From Brevibacillus brevis (GTDB lineage Bacteria > Bacillota > Bacilli > Brevibacillales > Brevibacillaceae): DNA of 64,000 nt. Shown piece by piece: positions 48,292 through 57,632 of the stretch (position 1 is the first letter of the stretch; every line of letters begins with the position of its first letter). The notes beneath the pieces were generated by a model, which was not told the DNA's origin, did not search any database, and was given only the letters and a program-made list of their open reading frames with translations. The position numbers and the translations under genes are program-made. The stretch is taken from positions 4,987,001-5,051,000 of the forward strand of contig NZ_LR134338.1 in the NCBI RefSeq assembly GCF_900637055.1, read 5' to 3'.

Positions 48292-49197
48292 TCAACGATT
48301 GAGCGTATTGGCAATGACAGGCTTTTGTATCTTTTTCTGATAGTTCACCAAGTAAATACTGCACACGATCAATACAAGACCGGCGATGAGTGAATACGTA
48401 ACCGGCTCGTCCATGAAAATGGTGCCAGTGACGACTGCGATGAGCGGCACAAGAAACGTAAAGGCGGCTACCTTGCTCGCTTCGCCTGCATTCACAAGCC
48501 CAAAGTAAATGGCAATGGCAATCGGCACGCCAAATGTAGCACCATAGCTGAGACCGATCAAATAAGGCACATTCCAGACAATGTCTGACCAGCTTTCTAC
48601 GCCTGTCCCCAAAAGAGTTAAGGCCGCGCCACCAATCATGCATTGCATGGCAACCATCCACAGCGAATCTACCTTGGCACTGACTTTTTTCACATAGATC
48701 ACGCCCAGCGCCCACGTCAGAGCCGTCAACAAACCTAAAATGACGCCCACGATGGAAACCTGTCCAGTCAGTCCATCCGCACTGACCGCAAGTATCCCGA
48801 GGAATCCCATGACCAGCCCAATGATCTTGAGCACTGTCATGCTCTCACCCAGCCACAACCAGGCAAAGAGTCCAATCAAGATTGGCTGGAAGTACACCAA
48901 CACAGAGAATAATCCACCTGGCAAATACACGAGTCCAACCGTCTGAATGCCGTAAAAGCACAATGTATTCAGAAAGGCAGATATACAATAGCGCAACCAG
49001 TTTTCACGCCAGTTGATCTTTTTCCATTTCGGCAAAATGAATAAAGCGAGCAGAAGTCCGCCAATCAGCGAACGCATTCCTGCGAATAAAATCGGTGGCG
49101 TATAGGCGAGTGACATTTTGTAGATCGACCAGCTTAATCCCCACATCAACACCAAACTTGCGATAGCTAATACAGTCTTTCCCGACAACTTTCCCAC
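48292..49197 (-). CDS. EamA/DMT family transporter
   Basis: 301-residue membrane protein with ten predicted helices and two EamA repeats. The N-terminal LVLMWGLSWSIYKMSL and the end of each repeat (GLFAWLWLGESMTVLKIIG and VTGTIFMDEPVTYSLIAG) carry the signature glutamate. DMT exporters move metabolites such as amino acids or drugs; the substrate is unknown. It is monocistronic and converges on the NAD cluster. Confidence 0.82.
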   Translation of the reverse strand: MGKLSGKTVLAIASLVLMWGLSWSIYKMSLAYTPPILFAGMRSLIGGLLLALFILPKWKKINWRENWLRYCISAFLNTLCFYGIQTVGLVYLPGGLFSVLVYFQPILIGLFAWLWLGESMTVLKIIGLVMGFLGILAVSADGLTGQVSIVGVILGLLTALTWALGVIYVKKVSAKVDSLWMVAMQCMIGGAALTLLGTGVESWSDIVWNVPYLIGLSYGATFGVPIAIAIYFGLVNAGEASKVAAFTFLVPLIAVVTGTIFMDEPVTYSLIAGLVLIVCSIYLVNYQKKIQKPVIANTLNR

Positions 49198-49265
49198 GAG
49201 GGGCCTCCCTTTCTAGCTGCACACTTGCTCTTGTGTTTTTGTCCGCCTCCTATAGTACCACACAA

Positions 49266-49295
49266 AAGAAACAGCCGGATGTACTCACCCGGCTT
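49266..49295 (-). terminator. Terminator of the GGDEF-EAL gene
   Basis: On the minus strand AGCCGGG pairs with CCGGCT, followed by GTTTCTTTT. Confidence 0.65.
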
Positions 49296-49309
49296 TGCTT
49301 CCTGCCATT

Positions 49310-51436
49310 TTATTGCTGTTCTTGACGAAGGAACTGGTCGAAAGCATCTGTCGGAAGCGGCTTGCTGAACAGATAGCCCTGACCGTGATCGCAGCCGTTT
49401 TCCTTCAGAGCTGCTACTTGATCATCCAGCTCAATTCCCTCTGCGATGACATTCATATTGAGACTTTGCGCGATCGTGACAATCGCTTTTACAATCGCTT
49501 GACTCTCTTGGTTGTGATGAATGTCGCGAATAAAGGAGGCGTCAATTTTGATTGTATCGACTGGCAAGCTTTTAATATAACTAAACGAGCTATAGCCTGT
49601 CCCAAAATCATCAATCGAAATTTGGATACCGATATCCCGAATCTGTTGCAGGACTGCCGTCGCCTCTTCCATTTTAACAAAAATGCTCTCCGTAATCTCG
49701 AGCTCCAGCCAATCAGGAGACAGATTTGTTTCCCGAAGAATATCCTTGATCATCTCGACCAGATCTTTTTGATAGATTTGTCTCGCCGACAAATTCACAG
49801 ACACCTTTAGCGTATAACCTTCATCGTGCCAAATTTTATTTTGTTTGCACGCCTGTTTCAAAATCCATTCCCCGAGCGCCAGAATCATCCCTGTCTCCTC
49901 GGCGATTGGAATAAAGCGATTCGGCGGGATGATGCCCAGCTCTGGATGCACCCATCTAACAAGCGCCTCCATGCCTGTCATCGCGCTTGTTGCGATATCT
50001 ATTTTGGGCTGGTAGTAAATTTGGAAATGCTCTTGTTCAATGGCTTTCCGCATCTCATTTTCCATCAAGATACGCTCGAGTGACTTCGCCTCCATCGTCG
50101 GATCGAAAAAGTCATAGCCATTTTTCCCGCGCGATTTCACTGTATACAATGCCGTATCGGCCCGTTTCAGCAAATCTTCGGGATTGTCCCCATCCTGCGG
50201 GTACAAGGCAATGCCGATGCTGCACGACACGTTGAACACATGACCATCCAATTCAAAGGGCCGCTGCAACTGATTCATGATCTGCTCTGCCAATGCAGCC
50301 GCTTCACTTCGATCTTGCAGCTGGTTCTGCATAATCGTAAATTCGTCTCCACCCAACCTGGCCACGACATCTCCCGGCTTGAGGCACGCCTGTAGACGAT
50401 TTGCTGCTTCGATCAGCAACATATCCCCTACGTCATGACCGAACGAATCGTTCACATCCTTGAAGCGATCCAAATCCAAAAACAGCACAGCCAGATTCGA
50501 TTGGAAACGCTTAGCCTGCATCATTTCCTTGCTGAGCTGTTGGACATACATCCGGCGATTCGGCAGGTCTGTCAACGCATCGTGATAAGCCAAGTGGTGA
50601 ATCGTCTCTTCGGACTGTTTCCGGTCTGTGACGTCACGGGTAACGAGGAGCAGCTTGGTCACATTTCCTTCTTCATCCATAATCGGATTGATTTTGCTTT
50701 CTGTCCAAATTACATCGTTTATTTGGGTGTTAATCCGGCACTCTACCATGTACTCTTTACGTGTAGAGAAGGCATGCTGAATCGCATAAGCAAAAATATC
50801 CCGATCATCCTCCACAATCCACTCGAACAGGTTATGGATTTCCTCATCAGGAACGGTATGCTCCCATACACGCTTGTGAGACGGGGACAAATAGAGAAAA
50901 TCCCCATCCAGGTTGATGATGCTGATGATATCCGACGTATTTTCCGCGATGATGCGATACTTTTCTTCACTCCGCTTGAGCTCGTCTTCCATCTGCTTGC
51001 GTGCTGTGATATCGCTGCGAATGGACAGGTATTGATAGATTTCGCCCGCTTGATTCTTAAATGGCACGATGGTTGTATCGACCCAATAATAGCTGCCATC
51101 TTTTGCGCGATTGCGAATTTCCCCCCGCCATACCTGGCCAGATCGAATACAGGACCACATTTCTTTAAAAAAGCCTTTCGGATGGTAACCCGAATTAAGA
51201 ATACGATGGTCCTTTCCAATCAATTCACTTCGTTCGTATTTCGATATGCGGCAAAATTGCTCATTTGCCCGCAAAATAATCCCCTTATGGTCCGTAATTG
51301 CCAAGATCGTGGATTGGTCCAAAGCGTATTTGACATCTGCCAGCTCATTCACAACCATGTTCAGCTCACCATCTTTTTCACGTAGTAGCCCTGCCCAATC
51401 TTGGGGTGTCAGTGAAGATATCATTTGGTTTTTCAT
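49310..51436 (-). CDS. PAS-PAS-GGDEF-EAL cyclic di-GMP signalling protein
   Basis: 708 residues, cytosolic, with no membrane segment. Two PAS domains (about 30-145 and 155-270, the first with ILRANEQFCRISKYERSELI) precede a GGDEF domain with an intact RLGGDEFTIM motif and an EAL domain with MEALVRWVHPELG. The inhibitory I-site position reads KPGD in place of RxxD, so product inhibition may be weak. Both catalytic motifs look usable, and the PAS domains could sense redox, light or small ligands. The start is ATG 51436 with AGGTG; two nearby upstream starts are possible. The c-di-GMP riboswitch at 63.2 kb is a plausible downstream reader. Confidence 0.9.
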   Translation of the reverse strand: MKNQMISSLTPQDWAGLLREKDGELNMVVNELADVKYALDQSTILAITDHKGIILRANEQFCRISKYERSELIGKDHRILNSGYHPKGFFKEMWSCIRSGQVWRGEIRNRAKDGSYYWVDTTIVPFKNQAGEIYQYLSIRSDITARKQMEDELKRSEEKYRIIAENTSDIISIINLDGDFLYLSPSHKRVWEHTVPDEEIHNLFEWIVEDDRDIFAYAIQHAFSTRKEYMVECRINTQINDVIWTESKINPIMDEEGNVTKLLLVTRDVTDRKQSEETIHHLAYHDALTDLPNRRMYVQQLSKEMMQAKRFQSNLAVLFLDLDRFKDVNDSFGHDVGDMLLIEAANRLQACLKPGDVVARLGGDEFTIMQNQLQDRSEAAALAEQIMNQLQRPFELDGHVFNVSCSIGIALYPQDGDNPEDLLKRADTALYTVKSRGKNGYDFFDPTMEAKSLERILMENEMRKAIEQEHFQIYYQPKIDIATSAMTGMEALVRWVHPELGIIPPNRFIPIAEETGMILALGEWILKQACKQNKIWHDEGYTLKVSVNLSARQIYQKDLVEMIKDILRETNLSPDWLELEITESIFVKMEEATAVLQQIRDIGIQISIDDFGTGYSSFSYIKSLPVDTIKIDASFIRDIHHNQESQAIVKAIVTIAQSLNMNVIAEGIELDDQVAALKENGCDHGQGYLFSKPLPTDAFDQFLRQEQQ

Positions 51437-51462
51437 TTCCATCACCTGCTTTGGATACAGTC

Positions 51463-51489
51463 AAAAAAAATGATCCTTACAGAAGGATC
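51463..51489 (-). terminator. Terminator-like hairpin upstream of the GGDEF-EAL gene
   Basis: On the minus strand GATCCTT-CTGT-AAGGATC followed by ATTTTTTTT, 25 bases before the GGDEF-EAL start region. Confidence 0.65.
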
Positions 51490-51578
51490 GTAACGTTCTG
51501 AATACAAGTTCGTTCCATTTTACCATGTTTTTCCGAAAGATCAACGAGAACACCTGCGGTAGAAACAACATTTTTGCG

Positions 51579-51612
51579 AAAAAAATGAACCAGTGCATGA
51601 AGACTGGCTCAC
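51579..51612 (-). terminator. Terminator of the hydroxyacid oxidase gene
   Basis: On the minus strand TGAGCCAGT pairs with ACTGGTTCA, followed by TTTTTTT. Confidence 0.82.
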
Positions 51613-51644
51613 TTTTTTCAATGGGTATGAACGAATTGTTTCCC

Positions 51645-52790
51645 TTACAACCGGGCAAGAATGCTGCGATTGAGGTCTGCGACAGAATTGCTGCCAGACA
51701 GCGCCATCGCGACGTCAAATTCATGAATGAGTGTATCTAACACACTCGCTACGCCCTGCTCTCCAGCAACAGCCAGTCCATACAGGAATGGGCGACCAAT
51801 CAGAATGGCATCGGCACCTAAAGCAATCGCTTTAACGACATCTGCTCCTGTACGCACGCCACTGTCGAGCAAAACAGGTATTTTGCCAGCTACCACCTCG
51901 GCAATCGCTGGCAACGCATCCAGCGTAGAAATAGCTCCATCCATCTGCCGTCCACCGTGATTGGAGACGATGATTCCATCGACACCATGCTCTAAAGCAA
52001 GTCGCGCATCATCCGGATGCAAAATGCCTTTTACCAAAATCGGCAGACGAGTATGCTCACGCAAAAACGCGATATCGTTCCAATTCAGTGCTGGATGATA
52101 AATGTTTTTCAACACTTCCTCTACTGCATTCTCCGGTGTTACCTCAGGGAGTCGCGAGCAAAAAACAGGATCTGTCAAGTAATTCGCCAGTCCTCTTCCT
52201 TCGCGCAGTGGCGAATAGCCGTTGCGGAAGTCTCTACGCTTCCACCCTAGCATGACGGTATCCACCGTGAGAACAATGGCAGAATAACCAGACTTTTCCG
52301 CTCGTCTGACCATGCTCGCAGAAACCTCTCGATCGTTCGACCAATAGAGCTGGAACCAGCGATAGGCATCGCCCATCACTTCGGCAATCTGTTCGAGTGA
52401 GTGAGCAGAAACTGTACTGGCTACGAACGGTACTCCAGCTGCTGCTGCCGCCTTGGCAGACGCCAGCTCTCCATCGGGATGTGAAATCGTCTGCATACCC
52501 ACAGGAGCCAAGAAGATCGGCGTGCGCAACGCTTGATTGTACATTGAAATACCAAGGGTACGATTCGTCACGTCCCGCATCATCCGCGGAATGATTGCCC
52601 AACGGGAAAAAGCTGTCCGGTTTTCTACCAGCGTTTCTTCTGCCCCTGATCCCCCGGCAACGTAATCAAATGGCCCATCCGGCAAAACCTCTCGCGCCTT
52701 TTTCTCCCAATCTTCAATGGAAATCGGCAGTGCCTGCGTGTCCTTGTTCACACGGGTAAATAAGAGTGTTTCCTCATTTGTTTTCGTCAT
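51645..52790 (-). CDS. FMN-dependent alpha-hydroxyacid oxidase/dehydrogenase (LldD-like)
   Basis: 381-residue TIM-barrel flavoenzyme that oxidises 2-hydroxyacids such as L-lactate. The FMN and substrate motifs are present: FDYVAGGSGAEETL, the catalytic histidine in VSNHGGRQMDGAISTLDALP, and LDSGVRTGADVVKAIALGAD with IGRPFLYGLA. Oxidase, dehydrogenase and lactate monooxygenase activities cannot be separated by eye. The start is ATG 52790 with AAAGGAAG. It stands alone with a terminator. Confidence 0.88.
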   Translation of the reverse strand: MTKTNEETLLFTRVNKDTQALPISIEDWEKKAREVLPDGPFDYVAGGSGAEETLVENRTAFSRWAIIPRMMRDVTNRTLGISMYNQALRTPIFLAPVGMQTISHPDGELASAKAAAAAGVPFVASTVSAHSLEQIAEVMGDAYRWFQLYWSNDREVSASMVRRAEKSGYSAIVLTVDTVMLGWKRRDFRNGYSPLREGRGLANYLTDPVFCSRLPEVTPENAVEEVLKNIYHPALNWNDIAFLREHTRLPILVKGILHPDDARLALEHGVDGIIVSNHGGRQMDGAISTLDALPAIAEVVAGKIPVLLDSGVRTGADVVKAIALGADAILIGRPFLYGLAVAGEQGVASVLDTLIHEFDVAMALSGSNSVADLNRSILARL

Positions 52791-52914
52791 CTGGTTTGCT
52801 TCCTTTCTGCGATCGTCTTTCATCTTTTTTATCTCAATTCTCATAAATTCGCAATAGTCTTAATCTCAATTCTATTTCGGAGCTTGTCCACTTTCACACG
52901 CGCCTTTTTCAAGG

Positions 52915-53184
52915 CTACTTTTTCTTTTTGCCTTTTCGGGCTGCTCGACGGACCCGATTCTTTGTCTTCACTGTCTTCATCGTCTTCATTCCAGCGGCTC
53001 CTGAACCCACCCATGTATTGGTTTGGCTATTTTCATTGATGACCTTCACTACGTTGCCGCTATTGTTTCCACCCGAACCGGAAAACGCTTTGGTTACGCT
53101 TTTCGGAGAGTTGTTTGCCGTGTCGCCAAAGTTGATATTTCCGACATTATTGGTGATGATCACCTTGCCCACAAAAGTCGGCAA
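52915..53184 (-). CDS. GerPA/GerPF family spore germination protein with basic tail
   Basis: 89 residues. The first 65 follow the GerPA/GerPF pattern: MPTFVGKVIITNNVGNINFG, then Gly/Asn/Ser-rich sequence, and NVVKVINENSQTNTWVG. GerP proteins are deposited in the spore and help nutrients pass the coat. The last 25 residues are an unusual Lys/Arg-rich tail (RRAARKGKKKK). The start is TTG 53184, four bases after GGGGGGAGG; the conserved MPxxVG beginning supports it. The gene stands alone rather than in a gerP operon. Confidence 0.7.
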   Translation of the reverse strand: MPTFVGKVIITNNVGNINFGDTANNSPKSVTKAFSGSGGNNSGNVVKVINENSQTNTWVGSGAAGMKTMKTVKTKNRVRRAARKGKKKK

Positions 53185-53287
53185 AACTCCTCCCCCCCGC
53201 TGCGTAATGGCTTTTTCCCATCATATTCGAACCGTTTTGCGCCCGCTTGGACGATGGTTGAGGGCATTTGTCTGATGTGGTCTTGCC

Positions 53288-53327
53288 AAAAAAAATCTCC
53301 CCGAGTAGATAATTCTACGCGAGGAGA
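53288..53327 (-). terminator. Intrinsic terminator of the SDR gene
   Basis: On the minus strand CTCCTCGCGTAGA pairs with TCTACTCGGGGAG (two mismatches), followed by eight T. Confidence 0.85.
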
Positions 53328-53337
53328 AAGACCTTTT

Positions 53338-54084
53338 TTATTGCGCGGTATATCCGCCGTCGACCAGCAGGCTCGTCCCTGTGACAAAGGAAGCATCGTC
53401 GCTGGCAAGGAACAGAACAGCCTTGGCGACTTCTTCTGGTTTACCCAAGCGTCCCATCGGATGCAACCCGATCAGGTGCTCATTCAAGGCTTCATTGCGC
53501 CCAGCAATCAGCGGTGTATCAATGTAGCCCGGGCAGACCGCATTTACGCGAATCCCTTGCTTTGCATACGTAAGTCCCAGCGTCTGAGTCAGGAGCTTCA
53601 CGCCGCCTTTTGCGGATGAGTATGCAGTTACGCCTGCTTTCCCCGCATGACTATGGATCGACCCGCAGTTTACAATCGCGCCGCCAGTCCCTTGCGCCAA
53701 CATTTGCTCGATGACGTATTTATCGCACAAGAACACGCCGGTCAGATTGATATCTATCGTTCTTTGCCAATCATCCATGCTCAACAGATGACCTGGTGCG
53801 TCTTTCGCTATTCCTGCATTGGCAAACAGAATGTCTACCTTTCCGTACTTTTCTACTGTGGTGCTCACCATGTTTTTGACTTCGTCTTCTTTCGTTACAT
53901 CCGTTTTCACGAACAACGCATCGAAGCCTGCTTGATTCAGCTCTTCCGCTAATTCATTTCCACGTGGGGAGAAGTCAGCAATCACTACTTTCGCCCCTTC
54001 TTTTGCGAAGAGACGGACGGTCGTTTCACCGATCCCACTTGCTCCACCCGTAACGATCGCTACTTTTCCTTCGAGTCTCGCCAT
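53338..54084 (-). CDS. Short-chain dehydrogenase/reductase (SDR)
   Basis: 248-residue classical SDR. The NAD(P)-binding motif is VTGGASGIGE (11-20), with NAG near 89-91, and the catalytic set Ser142, Tyr155 and Lys159 (AYSSAKGGVK). Asp37 after the second strand (VIADFSP) favours NAD(H). The substrate is unknown; 3-oxoacyl-ACP reductase-like or glucose dehydrogenase-like names are common for such proteins. The start is ATG 54084 behind GGAGG. It is divergent from a LysR regulator, its probable controller. Confidence 0.88.
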   Translation of the reverse strand: MARLEGKVAIVTGGASGIGETTVRLFAKEGAKVVIADFSPRGNELAEELNQAGFDALFVKTDVTKEDEVKNMVSTTVEKYGKVDILFANAGIAKDAPGHLLSMDDWQRTIDINLTGVFLCDKYVIEQMLAQGTGGAIVNCGSIHSHAGKAGVTAYSSAKGGVKLLTQTLGLTYAKQGIRVNAVCPGYIDTPLIAGRNEALNEHLIGLHPMGRLGKPEEVAKAVLFLASDDASFVTGTSLLVDGGYTAQ

Positions 54085-54220
54085 TGTAAATACCTCCATT
54101 CGTTATGTCTCTAGTACCTGATCTCTTGCCTTGCTTTCATTATAGGACTCTTTTATATTTAAAAATATGTAAACATGCTTACCCTTCCTTAAGTACGACT
54201 AAAGGATGTGATATTACCAA

Positions 54221-55147
54221 ATGCATCTGGAACAACTGGAATATATCGTAGAAATAGCGAAGGCAGGCTCCCTGACCAAAGCCGCTCAGAACAAGCATGT
54301 CACCCTCTCCGCCATCAGCCAGTCGCTCTCCAGTCTGGAAGCAGAGCTGGGCGTTACTCTTTTTTCACGTTCGCGTCTTGGGGCGGTACCTACCCCTGAA
54401 GGGCGCATCATCATCAAAAAAGCGTTTGAAGCCTTGGGCAAGATCCAGGAGATCTGGGAGGAAGCACAAAACTATACGAACACGTTGAGTGGAGAGCTGA
54501 GGCTCGCCACGATTCCCGGTCCCATGAATCTTCTGGTCGATGCCGTCGCGAGCTTTAAAAAAGATTATCCTTACATCCGTACGGAAATTGCAGAAAAAGG
54601 CACACAGGAAATATTAGAGGACATTCTTCAGGACAAGCTGGACATTGGTCTGGTCATTATCCATGAGAACCTGCTCAAAAAGAGCGAGGGCCTCGGGTTG
54701 GTGTTCGAACAGTTGCTAGAGGGAAAAATGGTCGTAGGTGTAGGCAAAACCTCTCCGCTTGCCTACCAGGATTCCGTCACACCTGAAGAGCTTCGCAAGC
54801 AGTCCTTCGTCCTGTACAACGACGACTACGTCAAATGGTTCGTAGAGGATTTTGCCGCTACTTATGGTCCCGTCGACATTTTGTTTACGTCGAACAACAC
54901 AGAAGCGCTCCGCAATGCAATCCGGCAAAATCTCGCGGTAACCATCGGACTGGACTACTCTTTTGTTCATGAACCTCATTTGCAAGACTCCGATTCAATC
55001 ACGCTTGATTTGGATATTCCTTATCAACAACCCATCTATTATGGGTGGGTGCGCTCGGAGGAACGGCATTATTCCCGTATTTCGATGAACTTTATCAATC
55101 GACTCCAATACGATTTGAAAAGCAAGAAATCCCCACCCACTCCTTAG
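54221..55147 (+). CDS. LysR family transcriptional regulator
   Basis: 308 residues. The N-terminal winged helix (1-62) contains SLTKAAQNKHVTLSAISQSL and LFSRSRLGAVPTPEG. The effector domain (about 90-300) has two Rossmann-like lobes. LysR proteins usually regulate a divergent gene, here the SDR oxidoreductase 136 bases away, with a small inducer. An AAGGATG site is present. A strong terminator follows. Confidence 0.9.
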   Translation: MHLEQLEYIVEIAKAGSLTKAAQNKHVTLSAISQSLSSLEAELGVTLFSRSRLGAVPTPEGRIIIKKAFEALGKIQEIWEEAQNYTNTLSGELRLATIPGPMNLLVDAVASFKKDYPYIRTEIAEKGTQEILEDILQDKLDIGLVIIHENLLKKSEGLGLVFEQLLEGKMVVGVGKTSPLAYQDSVTPEELRKQSFVLYNDDYVKWFVEDFAATYGPVDILFTSNNTEALRNAIRQNLAVTIGLDYSFVHEPHLQDSDSITLDLDIPYQQPIYYGWVRSEERHYSRISMNFINRLQYDLKSKKSPPTP

Positions 55148-55150
55148 CAG

Positions 55151-55189
55151 AAAAAGGCTGCCGCTTCATTTTCGCGGACAGCCTTTTTC
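55151..55189. terminator. Bidirectional terminator between LysR and the glycosidase-like gene
   Basis: AAAAAGGCTGCCGC pairs with GCGGACAGCCTTTTT. Confidence 0.88.
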
Positions 55190-55198
55190 AAATCGTTC

Positions 55199-57493
55199 CT
55201 ACTGCGCAGGGGCAAGGAAGGTCTGGATATCGTTACCGTCGATGATCAGAACTGATCTCGCCTTCACTACTTGACCCTCGTACGTGAAATCTTGCTCAGA
55301 GAAGTTGGCAATCACTTGCAGATCATCCCCGTAGACTGCCTTCTGCACGAGCCTGTCTTCGGACAACACACGATAATCAGTCATCTCGTGCTGCACCGCT
55401 TTTTTGTGGAAGGGAGACCACACCTTCAAATAGTTCGTGATCAATGGTTGGTTTGCATCCCACACCTTTTCATCCAAATGATAGAGCGGCGGTACATTGT
55501 AAAGCAGCTCCTTGAGCATACGGGTACCGACTTCACCCTTAATCTTCAGGCTGCCCCACTCCCAATGATGGCTCGTGATCACTGCGTTATTGTACACCAG
55601 CTTGTATAGCGGCAAAGAATACGCAGGATCAATGTATACATGACGATACTCTTCCTTGATCGGAACCTGTTTGGCGTATCGTTCCGGAATCTCTCCCGCC
55701 GGGGACCAGTAGCCTCCTACATAATACGGGCTTTGCTTGTTTTTTCGCATGTCCGGATCGGCCCATTTGATGACAGGCGTCTCAATGCCATGGGCATAGG
55801 CGATGCTTCGGCTGGCGAAGTCATTTCCAGTCTCAGAGCCGATGACCAAATTCTTTTCATCGCGAATGTAGTCCATACGCGCAAGCTTCGCCTTCATATC
55901 CTCTGCCTCAGTCGTCGTGTGCTGCGGCGAATAATCATCGTTGAAATCTCCAGCTGCATCCACATCAATAAACCACGAATTAAAAGCGACATCGTTACTC
56001 ATGATTTCATCCATGCGCTGTTTGACACTTGGCAGCGATAGAGTCGGATTCAGCAATCTCCCCTGTTGGAGAAAACCAGCTTTCTTCTCTCCATTTTTCT
56101 TCGTGATCGTCGCATTCTCATACAAGCTCTTATCCTTGAAAATAGCCGTGTTCCAATCGGGATTTTCTTCCTGATGAATCGAATGGTAGGAATCGTAGCT
56201 GGCGATCAAATAACCTGCCTCATTCACCTCTTGAATGAATGCTGGCTTCATGTAGGCAGCCGTCCAATCCGGCAAACCGATCCATGCCTGATCAATCCCC
56301 GCCGCTTTCATTTCTTTCAAGAGATGAGTAGAGTCGGCATTCCCCCACTGTTCCACAGGTGGAACGACATCCTGCAGCACACTCTTTAGCAGCCTTTTAT
56401 TCAAGTCGTACAGCTGTGATTCCGTCAACGAGTCGCTCCCTTTTCCAAGCGCTTTCTTTGCCTCTTCATCGATATGTGGAAATAGCTGCGGATTGTAAAA
56501 CTCACGGGAACGCAAAGCGTAATTCAACCCGCCTAGGATCGCTTTCTTTTGATAATCCGCAACGTAATCCTGCTTCTGAATCTCGCGGAATTGCTGGATG
56601 CTCTCTTTTCCGTCCACTCCATTGGAAGCCAAGATTTGCTCAAGTGTCCCGATGAAGCTCTCATTCAGTTTCGTTTTCAGCGCATTCCATTTCACATCGT
56701 TGACCGATAGGAAGCTCTTGTTCCACAAGTAAAAATGAGGAGCGCCGTAAAGCTTTTCGATATTCGGATTGGCTTTGGCTTTTTCGGCAAGCGTCAGCAG
56801 TTCTCCCTGCTCTTTGACATATTGCTTGTACACGCCCGCTACACTAACCGGATCGTTGTCTGTGACATACAAGCGGAACCCGTAGGTCTTGTCCGGGTTA
56901 ATCGTGGGAAACTCGTGAGAAAACGTAAACGCAATCGTCGGATTAACGGCAAAATCGACGGTGTTGTTAAACAAATTGTCCACGACGTACATCAGCGCAT
57001 ACTTGCTCTTGTTCACAGCAAAAAAGCGCATGGAAAAAGACTCAGCAAAGCTAAGACTCTCTTCTTTAAAAAAGGACTGCCACTTGCTGTCATCCGCAGG
57101 AATCCATTTCCCCTCTCCCAAAGGCAATATGTAGCTTGATCCTTTTACTGTCGGCCAGGAAAAGCTCTCTGTTCCTGTGGAGGTCAGGGTAATTTGCAAA
57201 TGATCCTCTTTCTTTTTGATCGAGACATTCAGCCGATCGTCCGGGTAGCTCCAAGCAATTTCTTGTACACCTTTCTGTACATTCGTTACCTTGCGCGCAG
57301 GCATGGGCTCCGAAGCACTTTCCTTCACTCCGTCTCTCTCGACGAACACTTCGAAGGTCTCCGGCTTCACATCAAAAGTAAAATCTGCAAGCTGCTTCAT
57401 CTGCACCTGCTCAGTAGCATTATTACTCTCGCAACCAACTACGACCTGGAGCAGGAAAACAACTACCATGAGGAAAATCGCTGTTCGTTTCAT
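55199..57493 (-). CDS. Lipoprotein related to glycoside hydrolases (DUF5696/GH101-like)
   Basis: 764 residues. A lipoprotein signal peptide ends at Cys21 (QVVVGC), so the protein is tethered outside the membrane. Residues 30-240 look like a beta-sandwich carbohydrate domain. A TIM-barrel-like region (about 370-650) has WIGLPDWTAAYM, FIDVDAAGDFNDDYSP and LVIGSETGNDFASRS, whose acidic residues could be catalytic. The layout resembles DUF5696 proteins and distant GH101/GH129-type alpha-N-acetylgalactosaminidases. The substrate is unknown, perhaps cell-wall or environmental glycan. The start is ATG 57493 with AGGGGG. Confidence 0.65.
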   Translation of the reverse strand: MKRTAIFLMVVVFLLQVVVGCESNNATEQVQMKQLADFTFDVKPETFEVFVERDGVKESASEPMPARKVTNVQKGVQEIAWSYPDDRLNVSIKKKEDHLQITLTSTGTESFSWPTVKGSSYILPLGEGKWIPADDSKWQSFFKEESLSFAESFSMRFFAVNKSKYALMYVVDNLFNNTVDFAVNPTIAFTFSHEFPTINPDKTYGFRLYVTDNDPVSVAGVYKQYVKEQGELLTLAEKAKANPNIEKLYGAPHFYLWNKSFLSVNDVKWNALKTKLNESFIGTLEQILASNGVDGKESIQQFREIQKQDYVADYQKKAILGGLNYALRSREFYNPQLFPHIDEEAKKALGKGSDSLTESQLYDLNKRLLKSVLQDVVPPVEQWGNADSTHLLKEMKAAGIDQAWIGLPDWTAAYMKPAFIQEVNEAGYLIASYDSYHSIHQEENPDWNTAIFKDKSLYENATITKKNGEKKAGFLQQGRLLNPTLSLPSVKQRMDEIMSNDVAFNSWFIDVDAAGDFNDDYSPQHTTTEAEDMKAKLARMDYIRDEKNLVIGSETGNDFASRSIAYAHGIETPVIKWADPDMRKNKQSPYYVGGYWSPAGEIPERYAKQVPIKEEYRHVYIDPAYSLPLYKLVYNNAVITSHHWEWGSLKIKGEVGTRMLKELLYNVPPLYHLDEKVWDANQPLITNYLKVWSPFHKKAVQHEMTDYRVLSEDRLVQKAVYGDDLQVIANFSEQDFTYEGQVVKARSVLIIDGNDIQTFLAPAQ

Positions 57494-57632
57494 AAAAATC
57501 CCCCTAAATCGATTCACTATGTATATCGCATTACGATGTACATATGCAAAAAAATGGGCAAAGCCTTTGCCAAGGTCGCCTCACAACTGTACGACCCCAG
57601 TCAAGCAAAAGGCTTTTACGACTCTTGTCCTA

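Noticed and set aside
50435-51385. 316-codon plus-strand open frame
   Set aside because: Antisense to the PAS-GGDEF-EAL gene; composition mirrors the real gene and it lacks a translation start signal.
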